From: Owenia fusiformis
Taxonomy: Eukaryota; Annelida; Polychaeta; Sabellida; Oweniidae
Direction of reading: 5' to 3'
Assembly: GCA_903813345.2 (NCBI GenBank)
Contig: CAIIXF020000001.1
Coordinates: 27,519,915 to 27,579,914, forward strand
DNA length: 60,000 bases
Shown here: one piece after another, positions 12,245 to 27,100 of the stretch
How the letters are laid out: the number at the start of each line of letters is the position of its first letter
How positions within the stretch are numbered: position 1 is the first letter of the stretch
Notes under the pieces: model-generated
Database searches by the model: none
What the model saw: only the letters and a program-made list of their open reading frames with translations
Told to the model about the DNA's origin: nothing
Program-made: the position numbers and the translations under genes

Positions 12245-13315
12245 CTATCTGAACTTCTTTTTCTGTGCAATTTTCCGCAATGCATCTTCCGCTTCTCGGG
12301 TATGGAGTATTGATATCGCTCTGCCTTTTTTACTATCGCTGCATGACATTATGTCCAGAACTTTTTTCCAGTACGAACGATACGCGTTCCTGAGAGGACT
12401 GTGATGCACACAATAAACAAACGGACTGTAGGATGTCGTTGCCAATGTAAAGATGCACCGCAGTGTAAAGTTGAACGACTTCCATTTCGATTGAGCAAGT
12501 TCATTTCCAGGAAAACTGTCTAAAATCGAGAGTATAAAAAACGGTCCCCATAACAAAGCAAAAACTGCAGACACGACGATGAATACTTTCTCCAGCTGGC
12601 CGTATAAAGCAGTGTACGGTGTATTCAGGGGGCGCACCTTATGTACTCTTCGGACAGTTAAAACTAGATGGGCGAGGCAGCTTCCTATTGTAATAAACGG
12701 CAAAGTATATCCAAAAATAAACAGCGTGACGATCAAAAAATTGTTCGTGTCAGTTGGGATAGCAAATGGTTTACAAGTTGCGTGAAAGGTTCCGTTGTCA
12801 ACATTTGTTATTTCCGAGAACTGATAAAGTCTAGGAGCAGAGGCGAAGATGGCCATTGTCCAGATCAGGAAAATACAATACTTGCCATGTTTGATCTTGA
12901 TCTGTGCTTTGAATGGGTACACGACGCGTCTGTGCCTGTCTATAGCTACGAACATGAGCGTGTAGATGTGCGAAAGAACGCAAGCCATTGAAGAAAACTT
13001 GAAAACTCTACACATAAAGTTGCCAAAACTCCAACTTTGCCGTTCGTGAAGTATGTCGACCAAATGAAGAACATCCGTGAAGGAAATCATTATTAAGTCA
13101 GCGATTCCAATATTAAACATCAAAATATACGAGAACTTTTTAAACTTAATCTCTTTGTGTAGAATTCGACATGTGACAATGTTTGTACATGCGTTAAACA
13201 CGGTAAGAGGAACTCCAATAGCGACGAAAATGACTTGTACAATATGTAATGGTAAACTTGATTTGCTGTTCATCCTTCCGTTTTTCTGATTAATTATCCT
13301 TATGTCTATTTCCAA
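12245..13315 (-). CDS. Class A (rhodopsin-like) G-protein-coupled receptor, intronless, orphan
   Basis: This is an uninterrupted 356-residue frame with seven hydrophobic segments. The TM2 Asp is at about 73 (GIADL). The extracellular disulfide pair is Cys102 and Cys181. The TM3 end is DRH (126-128) instead of DRY. TM6 has LWGP (255-258) instead of CWxP. TM7 has SPFVY (297-301) instead of NPxxY, followed by a basic helix 8. The short N-terminus shows no signal peptide, and an NGT glycosylation site lies in loop 2 (174). The family couples extracellular ligands to G proteins at the plasma membrane. The layout resembles invertebrate peptide or amine receptors, but I cannot name a ligand. It has no close neighbour and is probably a retrogene or one of a tandemly expanded intronless family. 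Start choice: the first Met is used; Met15 is an alternative. Confidence 0.87.
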   Translation of the reverse strand: MEIDIRIINQKNGRMNSKSSLPLHIVQVIFVAIGVPLTVFNACTNIVTCRILHKEIKFKKFSYILMFNIGIADLIMISFTDVLHLVDILHERQSWSFGNFMCRVFKFSSMACVLSHIYTLMFVAIDRHRRVVYPFKAQIKIKHGKYCIFLIWTMAIFASAPRLYQFSEITNVDNGTFHATCKPFAIPTDTNNFLIVTLFIFGYTLPFITIGSCLAHLVLTVRRVHKVRPLNTPYTALYGQLEKVFIVVSAVFALLWGPFFILSILDSFPGNELAQSKWKSFNFTLRCIFTLATTSYSPFVYCVHHSPLRNAYRSYWKKVLDIMSCSDSKKGRAISILHTREAEDALRKIAQKKKFR

Positions 13316-15512
13316 AGTGAATATTCCTTTTTGTATTTCAATTTATTTCATTTATATCACAAAGCCTTCAAAGAGTTACAACTAAAAGTATCAAGAGCCT
13401 AAAAGAAGACTGAGAAGTGTTACTATTACTGCGTGTTTCTGCATCCCGGGTTAATAATGTCCAACTAGACTGCTGCGTTTGTTGTGGAGTGTGATTATTT
13501 GTGCGCCTCGATATATTACCCTGTGCAGATCGAAAGGTATTGGCTGTCTGTTCTCACATTAAAACAATTTGCTATGATCTAAGCATATGCTTAAAGGCAG
13601 AATCAGATCTATGGGGTTGACAAAATCACTAGCAGTAGCAATGTGTACAATTTACCTACCAATCTATTCCTTACAATCTCAATTACAATATCTCCCAAAA
13701 GGTTCACAATATGTTATGAATTGGTGAAGTTATTAATGATTCAAAGTGCAAAAATGAGTGAAGTATGTTTAAATTCTGCCAAATAATAAGAATGGTAACC
13801 ATTCTTAAAGAAAAATAATACATTGTAAAAATGTTTAGTTTTCTTGGTATAAAGTACTCACTTTTGTGATTTTAGAAAATAGACATGAAAAGGAATGACA
13901 TGAGCCAATATATTCTAAAATTGAAACAATTTTTTGTTTAGCCTGCTCGCTATATATGATTCTCTCTTTAAATAAAAAAATTAACAATTTAGATCTCATC
14001 CACAAGAAAATCGCAAGATATTGTAGAAGTTCTACAATAGACCCAAAGAGAAGCCTCTAAACAGAATTTAGTTGATTGCCTTTTCACATGTAATTTCACT
14101 GAAATAACTGATAACAAATATCCATGAAGTTCTCCAAAAGACACTTAAACATCTTCCTTAATTTCAAGCTTTTGTCATACCCTTAGCTTTCAAATTTATA
14201 ATAACATACATCTAACCATCTAACACAGTACTTAGTTGTCATAGTCCCCCGGGCAGGTTATAATATAACCAATCATGCATCAGGTGCAGACTAAACAAAA
14301 AAGTATAAATTATCAATTATCTCGGGACAAGGACATATGACAAAGAGATAGTCTCCATAACAAGAAAATAAATTGTTTGGGGAAAAATGTAGCCAGAAGA
14401 TATAATCCTCATGGGGATCACTTAACTAGAATAATAAGATCTAGTTAGTCAGCTTAAATCTGGGGCCAAAATTCTCTGGAAATTAATTGCTCCCCCAGAC
14501 ACGCATTTAAAAATGATCTTAGGAAATCTGGACACCAACAAACAAAAGGACATCTAACAAATGAGATTTGAACCACCTTAGTTAAATACTAGTACACATA
14601 TTACTTGCTTGACGACTCGACAGTAGATGACATCTATATATAGATTTAAGATAAGCTTAGAAATAGTACCACACATGGGTATTTGACTCACATGATTTAT
14701 TTTCAATAAAAGTTGCAACTTCTCCAATTCTTTTGCATTATTTATGTAAAAATATTTGAAAATAATTCTTTGGAAGGAACCAAATTCAAAGCTGGTAATT
14801 AACGATCCAGAACAAATTAATTGCATCATGTGATATTTATATGTTTATAATTTATAAATAAAACAAAACGACGTGAATCCAACTATCTGAATGTCAGTTT
14901 GCTGTACAATTCCAGAGTAGAATATTTTATAAATAACACTGACTAAAATTAAGCAGTAGAAAATAATTTCCATCATGGGAGACAAAATGTTTCTACTTTC
15001 CTGGTGAATGTCGAGTCTCACATCATACGAATGTAATTTTAGGCGATCTGTCTGCATGGGGTGCCTTATTATATATGGGCATTGCTACTGCATGCAGTCA
15101 GAATCAGTTCCCAAATCGTTTATTGTTAATCGGTGAGAGTGAGCTACGAAGACTTTACCCTCCAATCATGAAGTGATGATTCCAAATTCAGTGCCAGTTA
15201 ACAATCATTATTTTAATCAAAATGTCTTATATATCTACTGTACATGATTCGCGTAGCTAGTTGGATCTGAATAGTAAACACGGGTGCTTTATCACAATGT
15301 CCGTAGATGTCCATTTTCTCAACTTGACACCATGAAAACAGATAAAACCTCAAGTACTCAAACCAACACAAGAAAATACCTAAACTTACCGAGCCTGTGT
15401 TAGATAACTAATGGACTTTCGTCAGGATATATACGATAGATTTCTATGTTTATTTTTGAGTAGGTTCTGATATTCTATGTGATCCAGGCTGCAAACGGTG
15501 CATTGTTTAGAA
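13316..15512. other. Intergenic, nothing recognised
   Basis: This AT-rich stretch separates the GPCR from the cathepsin. Only short chance frames occur. The cathepsin promoter must lie in its right part, but no TATA box or other clear site can be defended. Confidence 0.5.
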
Positions 15513-19729
<4,217 letters not shown>

Positions 19730-20040
19730 CATTATGTGGAAAAGTTTGGGACAATTTATGAGGTGCCAGGGAATGGGATACCCAATGGACAGAGGCAGTA
19801 CATGTACACAGACACATTTATCTTTCTATGGATGTTGGGTACGACCTTGGAAAGGCTAATCAACATCGGATATGTCTTACAATCTTCTTATTAAGTCGTT
19901 CTTGATTTTCTTCATGGGGCATTAAAGGAATATTCCTAGCAAGCCCATTGCTGTCTTCATATAGTTGTTTTAACTTAGCATCTGCCATCTTTAACTCAGA
20001 AAAATTTGAGAAGAGGTTTTAGTATGGTTTTTGATCATTA
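19730..20040. other. Cathepsin 3' flank
   Basis: This is the presumed 3' UTR, with ATTAAA at 19921-19926 as the best poly(A) signal candidate. Nothing else is recognised. Confidence 0.5.
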
Positions 20041-20107
20041 TGTCACCACCAAAAGTGGTGACATATTGTTATGGTCTCCGTTTTTTTTGCGACGGCGGTT
20101 GGTGGTT

Positions 20108-20163
20108 GGCGTCCGGCGTCTGGCGTCCGGCGTCTGGCGTCCGGCGTCCGGCGTCCGGCGTCT
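20108..20163 (+). repeat. 7-bp minisatellite GGCGTCC/T, eight units
   Basis: There are eight contiguous units (pattern C,T,C,T,C,C,C,T at the last base) in the left part of the tandem-core element. They are strongly GC-rich against the AT-rich surroundings. Confidence 0.9.
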
Positions 20164-20194
20164 GTAACAATTTCTTACAACTTCCTATAACTTA

Positions 20195-21725
20195 ACAAAT
20201 ACTGTTTAGACTGACTTCAATTTTTTTCTAAATCATCTACATGTTCTCAGAAGTTCAAATCTGACTTTAGATTTGACATTTGACCTTCAATGACCTTCTC
20301 AAGGTCAAAAAGGTCTTTTTTCAACTTGCTTCACATTGACTAAAATTTTTTTCAAAATCATCTACATGTTCTCAGAAATTCAAATCTGACTTTAGATTTG
20401 ACTTTAGATTTGACATTTGACCTTCAAATCTGACTTTAGATTTGACATTTGACCTTCAATGACCTTCTCAAGGTCAAAAAAGGTCAAAAAGGTCTGTTTT
20501 CAACTTGCTTCAAATTGACTAAATTTTTTTTTCAAAATCATCTACGTGTTCTCAGAAATTCAAATCTGACTTAAGATTTGACTTAAGATTTGACATTTGA
20601 CCTTCAATGACCTTCTCAAGGTCAAAAAAGGTCAAAAAGGTCTGTTTTCAACTTGCTTCAAATTGACTAAAATTTTTTTTCAAAATCATCTATGTATTCT
20701 CAGAAATTCAAATCTGACTTTAGATTTGACTTAAGATTTGACATTTGACCTTCTCAAAGTCAAAAAAGGTCAAAAAGGTCTTTTTTCAACTTGCTTCAAA
20801 TTGACTAAATTTTTTTTTCAAAATCATCTACATGTTCTCAGAAATTCAAATCTGACTTTAGATTTGACATTTGACCTTCAATGACCTTCTCAATGTCAAA
20901 AAAGGTCAAAATGGTATTTTTTCACCTTGCTTCAAATTGACTAAATTTTTTATTCAAAATCATCTACATGTTCTCAGAAATTCAAATATGACTTTAGATT
21001 TGACATTTGACCTTCAGTGACCTTCTCAAGGTCAAAAAAGGTCAAAAAGGTCTTTTTTCAACTTGCTTCAAATTGACTAATTTTTTTTTTCAAAATCATC
21101 TACATGTACTCAGAAATTCAAATCTGACTTTAGATTTGACATTTGACCTTTAATGACCTTCTCAAGGTCAAAAAAGGTCAAAAAGGTCTGTTTTCAACTT
21201 GCTTCAAATTGACCAAATTTTTTTTTCAAAATCATCTACATCTTTTCAGAAGTTCAAATTTGACTTTACAAGTTCTCAGAAGTTCAAATCTGACTTTAGA
21301 TTTGACCTTTGACCTTCAATGACCTTCTCAAGGTCAAAAAGGTCTTTTTTCAACTTGCTTCAAATTGACTAATTTCTTTTCAAAATCATCTACATGTTCT
21401 CAGAAGTTCAAATCTGACTTTATATTTGACATTTGACCTTCAATGACCTTGAAAAGGTCAAAGAGGTCTTTTTTCAACTTGCTTCAAATTTACTTAATTT
21501 TTTTTTCAAAATCATCTACATGTTCTCAGAAGTCCAAATCTGACTTTACATTTGACATTTGACCTTCAATGACCTTCTCAATGTCAAAAAAAGTCAGAGG
21601 TATTTTTTCAACTTGCTTCAAATTGACGAATTTTTTTTTCAAAATCATCTACATGTTCTAAGAAGTTCAAATCAAACCTTCTCAAGGTCAAAAGGTATTT
21701 TCCAACTTGCTTTAAATTGACCAAA
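20195..21725 (+). repeat. Tandem array, about 11 units of 110-185 bp, rich in AGGTCA half-sites
   Basis: Each unit runs: CAACTTGCTTCAAATTGACT, a T-tract, CAAAATCATCTACATGTTCT, CAGAAATTCAAATCTGACTT, a TTTGACATTTGACC segment, then TGACCTTCAATGACCTTCTC and AAGGTCAAAAAAGGTCAAAA. Some units carry internal duplications of the CTGACTTTAGATTTGA segment. Full units therefore contain up to five nuclear-receptor-type half-sites. Confidence 0.9.
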
Positions 21726-21768
21726 TTGTTTTAGGTGGTGACATTTTGTCATGTTAATGCCTTGTTTA

Positions 21769-23145
21769 AAAATGTACTGTTTATTCCAAGTAGGCTGCCA
21801 TCTTTTCAGATTTCTCACATAAATTGATATCATTGATTAGAGGTTTGCAGAGTGGTTATCTACTAGTTCCAATATTAGAACCTCACAGGGGGGCTATATT
21901 GCCACAATCTTTGAAACATTGACCTCTATTTAACAGAACGATGAACATTGAACATCATACATTGTAAAGTGACACAAATCTTTTAGAGCCTGGATATGAA
22001 TGTAACCTTAGCAGTTGAGAAAAAAATATTAAAATATTAATACTAAGATTCGTTCTTCTTTACATCAGTACATCTTCACACCCCAAAGGTGAAAATTTGC
22101 AAACTTATGATCAACAATGTTGAGATACACTTCATCTTTCATCAAAATACATTTGAAATTGTTAAATATATGAAAAATTGTCAGTTTCTTTCTTTATTTT
22201 GATACATTTTAGTGAACAATTTTAAATGTATAATTCTCACATACAGATTTAGTTTGGCACTTATTTTTTACTCAAAGGCTCCTTCATTGTACTTATTATT
22301 ATCAATTGTTATTTTTCAAAAAATGATGTTTTAAAATAGGAAGTTTATTCACTAATTTGTTATTTGGACAACTTTTGTAACTTGTGAATCTCTGTAAGTA
22401 GACCAGGTCCTCCAATAGAGTAAGAACAGAACTCGTAAATGCACAAGGAATGTCTGTATTATACTATCAAATACATCACATGTTACATTATTAATGCAAA
22501 CTAAAAAGAAAACTTAAAATGACATTATTTCATAACTTGATACACAACTTTCTGACATACATAAGATGCCTTTTATTTTGAAGGATCTAGATAATTTAGC
22601 AGAGATGACATGGCAACAATAAGTCATAATATGCATCTCTCTCTGGCCAATAAAACCTTCTAAAATATCAGATCATGCATTTAATATCTTTTAGGTAAGG
22701 CGTACATGTTCATTATTTGACACCATATGAAGTCTAAACAAACTCCTGTAATATATATGTCATATATGTACAAATCATACTCAAAATTCTATAAATGTTA
22801 TGCACTCAACTTTAAAAATTTGTGTATAGAATTAGAAGTGCGTACATTTATGAATAAGTTACATCTGAATATATTTTACATACCCTTATCATATAAAAAA
22901 TTGAAATTCTGAGAAACTAATGAATTTGGTTCATAGAAGTACATGTACTTAATATTCATTACCTTTACTGTTTATTGATAACACTGGCACGTAAGTTAAA
23001 TAAGTAGGCTTTTTAAAAACAATACATTATAGAAATGTACATCTCTTTATTTATATCAATACAATATAAATAAAAAATATTGACTAGACATTTTTTTAAT
23101 ATCATATTGAATGAGATGTTTCGAGGAAGGGCAAAAAATTGAACT
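21769..23145. other. Intergenic, nothing recognised
   Basis: This AT-rich sequence lies between the cathepsin and MPV17L2 3' ends, which converge here. No gene or clear repeat was seen. Confidence 0.5.
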
Positions 23146-23245
23146 GAACCTTTTACAAACAGTTTCTCAAGAACCTTTTACAAACAGATTCTCAAGAACC
23201 TTTTACAAACAGGTTCTCAAGAACCTTTTACAAACAGATTCTCAA
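23146..23245. repeat. 25-bp minisatellite, four units
   Basis: Four head-to-tail copies of GAACCTTTTACAAACAG followed by RTTCTCAA, with one variable base per unit. Confidence 0.95.
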
Positions 23246-23516
23246 ACTGTCTTACTCTGGCAACTTTAATACGTGTAAATTGAAATATAAAATGATGGCA
23301 CATAAACACATTAGTTCATGCAATCCTTGCTCTACAAGATAAACATGATTTGCATGTATCATAAAATATACACTGCATATACGAGCATGTACTAAATATA
23401 TCAAGAGTTGAATTTATCAAATTAGAATATTCATCTTTGCTTTATAATATATTACAGATGTAAGTTCACAAGTTTTAATACTGCAATAAATGATATAGAG
23501 AAATTGTATATGCAAA

Positions 23517-23630
23517 ATGTCACCACCTACCATTTGTTACAGATACCGACCGCCAAACTCCCAACACCATCTGCCAGAAAGTTGGAGGCTATAACAATAT
23601 GTCAATCGTGGTGGTAACATAGTAACCAAC
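23517..23630 (-). repeat. Short reverse-oriented copy of the GTCACCAC repeat family
   Basis: It reads AAATGTCACCACCTACCATT then TGTTACAGA on the plus strand and ends near GTGGTGGTAACATA, which is the reverse of the copies at 18011 and 20041. Confidence 0.65.
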
Positions 23631-24133
23631 AGAACACATCGGTAACATGAACGATATTAAAATACATCCAATTAATTTGTCCAATTGATCTGCACGTTAA
23701 ACTGAGATTTTAACTTGAATTCACACAAGCTAAAATAAACTTGAGTAAAATTAACACCTCATACTGTTGCACTTCATGTACATGTATACATAAATATGAG
23801 GAATTGTTGTTAAGACCTAAATATCATAAATATAAGCTACTTTTTACTGTCTTTCTAGAGATTCATGTCAATTTAAACTCGATGGAGAATTTATGCAACC
23901 TGAGCTTGGTTATGTAAACTGTACTTATTTTCAGAAACTGATACTGCATGTTATAAAAGATCCATCGATGGATCCACCACCAAGATCTCAGAGTTAATTA
24001 TAGTTTATAATATTATAAACTGTGATCTTAATGGCATTGTGCTTTTCTGCACTAGCCATCAGTAAACTTCTGTCCTAACCACTAGTGCAACTCTCTATTA
24101 ACCACTAGTACATAATTCTTCATTGGAGGTATA

Positions 24134-27100
24134 TTAGTCTACAGAAGTATTAACATTTCCTAATTGTACTGATCTTGAAGTTTTATTCTCTTCTGTCTGT
24201 GAGATTTCTTTGTAATATACAGATTGCTCGCGAAGTCCTTCCTGAAGTCTTGCATCCTAAAAAATAATAAAGTGTTTCTCAACTGAAATTCATTCAGAAC
24301 TCACTCAATTATAAAATCAGCTAGAACAATATTTGAGCATTCTATCAAAATTTATATATTGTATTTCAATCCAGACTAACATGTTTAATTTCAATAAGGA
24401 TTCACATATTAGGATTCATACAAGATTGTATTTCAGTCAGAACTGACATATTTAATTTCAATAAGAACTCACATATTATATTAGGACTCATATATAGTAC
24501 TTCAATCAGAAATGACATATTTGATTTCAATAAGTACTCCGCTGTGTATGTGCCATTTTAGGATGATGGTTACGGCTATGGTTATTTCTGTAAAGATCTG
24601 AATGCATCTTGGGGATCCTTTTTCATTTTTTGAGTCCTTCAATCAAAATCCAGGACCTCTCCATTGTATAAAGGAGGTGTCCTTGAAAGAACTGTGTCTA
24701 TCTTGCAATGTATTCTCACTTACCCTGTGTTTAAACCAGGAAAGAAAACTGGTCCATAGCAATGTGATTGCGGCTACGTAAACAACACGTAATTTGGTTG
24801 GCAAGAAATAAAAGTTGATACATTGAGCAGCAGGCCAAACACACCAATCAACCTGAAGATAAACAGAACATCACTTATACTGATACCATATTTTCAGTAA
24901 TAGAAGTACATGTACATAATTATTAAGGATTAAGCATTAAAGAAATGCTCATGAGAAGCAATTTTTTAGTCAAGACCTTCTCTGAACCACGGGGCTCTCG
25001 CTAGGCTAATTAGAATGTGGTGTAGCACCACAGTCTATTTAGCTCCCACCACAACCAATTGGCAAATCATGATTGTTCCCACAGTCTAAACTTGACTAAA
25101 TACACAATAACAGTGTGTAAAAAGGTTAAAGCATAACTTAAAAATGATTTATCACGATTCAACAGTTATGCTGAAGATGTTTCAACCACAGTCACCTAAA
25201 TATTTCCTGGTGAGAGCCCTGAACCACATCTGAAACATTAGTGTGTTAATCCAGAACATAATATGCATTTATTTTTTTGCTGTTTTAGAATTTTGAATGT
25301 TTAGTTTGAAAACTCCAAGATAAATAATCAAAAAAAATTCATGATAATTCACATTTTTAATTTTCCTATATTGCCAAAATAGTACAGGGTGGTCCAAAAA
25401 ATGGGACACTCGTATTTCAAAAATAAATATTGATGTTCTTGATGAAAACATGTCATATCATATACCAGTGGATAGGGAATTTACTTATCCTTCTGTTAGT
25501 TCTCATCATACGTGGTAGCCACAGACATCGGGTGATCTTGGGGAGACAGTGATTAAGGGAGATCTGGGCACATTTTCCTTTAAAATGTTGACACTCTTGT
25601 GGGATGCAGTAAAACCTGTCTAATCCGAACACCCATGGGACCAGCCAAAATCGTTCAAATTGGCAGGTGTTCAAATTTCGAGTATATTGTTGGTCGGGGG
25701 GGGGATTTTCATTGTTCAGTCCACTATATTGAACACTTAATACTTAGTCAGAAAACAATACATTTTGTTGATGAGTTTATTCTACAATAGGCCTATAGCC
25801 TACATGTATATGCTATGTTTTATTTACATTTTGAACAATTTCATTATTTTTGGAAAAATAACTCTTTAATTTTGGCAAAAACTTTGTAATACACTGAATA
25901 AGTATATGATAGTCTTGTACGAAATCTTATGCTTATTAAATCACTTATCTCATATTATAATAGCACTGCTTTACTTTAGCTTGAAAAAGTCGTTCATTGT
26001 TGTTTGTTTCTTGGCACTTTTAGCATTAGCAATATTTGAGTAGATACCCTCTTCAATTAAAAATAACTTTTCATGAGTGCTCATTCGAGATGATGCATAA
26101 TCTTTCAAAATATCAAGGGCATTCAGGATGTCAGATGTGCCTTTTTAGGAATTTTTTCTCTTTCTCGTGATATAATTTTGTCTGCAAATGTGTCTGTGTT
26201 GTCTTTGTGATTATAAAACATTTACTGATTGAATCCTAGCTATCATAACAGACCCATTGGATATAAAACAGTTAAGACTTGTTCATAATCCAAATCAAAA
26301 ACATCCAGTTAATTTAAAATAAAGATAAACCAATTATCTCCCAGATTCTCACATCTCTCTTAATCCAAATCAAAAACATCCAGGTAATTTCTAATAATGA
26401 TAAAACAATTATAATCTTGTCTGCAAATGTGTCTGTGTTGTCTCTGTGATTATAAAACATTTACTGATTGAATCCTAACTATCATAACAGACCCATGGGA
26501 TATATAACAGTTAAGACTTGTCCATAATCCAAATCAAAAACATCCAGTTAATTTAAAATAAGGATAAACCAATTATCTCCTTGATTCACACCTTTCTCTT
26601 AATCCAAACATAAAACATTCAGTTCTTTTCTAATAGGATAAACCAATTAACTCTCGTATTCACACCTTTCCTGTTGTTTTCCACAATTAGGGATGTCATT
26701 GAGACTTAAATAAGTTAATTAGGACAATATTAGTTACATTGCATATGCATTACATTGCATATGTACAGATAATAAGAACTATAACATTGACTCAATATGT
26801 GGCTATTATTGAAATGTCCATGCAGACATTTGATTTCTGATAAAATGTTCAGATAAGACAGGTCAGTTTTTCAAATCTGGTTGTTCACTGTTCAGATTAG
26901 GAGGTGTTCAGATTTCAAGGTTTTTTTAACATGGGAGTCAATGGGAGGAAATAATGGGACCGAAAAAAAGTGTTCAAATTGGAAGGTGTTCGGATTAGCC
27001 AGGTGTTCAGATATACAGGTTTTACTGTATATGGCTTGGAGCCCCATCTTGTTGGAAAATATAATGACTAGAGAATGAGTTCATATCAGATTGGTCTAAT

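Larger units (their letters stand above)
20041..21768 (+). mobile_element. Long tandem-core member of the GTCACCAC repeat family
   Basis: The left end is a hairpin (GTCACCAC, five bases, GTGGTGAC; 20042-20062). Next comes a GGCGTCC/T 7-bp minisatellite, then a long tandem array, then the right end GGTGGTGACATTTTGTCATG with TTAATGCCTTGTTTAAAA. The same ends occur on the four shorter copies, so this is a dispersed element whose core has expanded. The plan (flank, microsatellite, tandem core, flank) recalls the tandem-core non-autonomous elements known from bivalves. I see no coding sequence. Confidence 0.75.

Noticed and set aside
12579-12991. Plus-strand frames of 68-107 codons opposite the GPCR
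   Set aside because: They are antisense shadows of a conserved receptor and show no motif of their own.
20041-21768. CRISPR-like array
   Set aside because: Units are over 110 bp, directly adjacent and variable in length, in animal DNA; this is a satellite-type core inside a repeat element.
25269-25790. Several 60-73 codon frames near 25.3-25.8 kb
   Set aside because: They fall in the mariner/pogo composite and are transposon debris with stops, not host genes.
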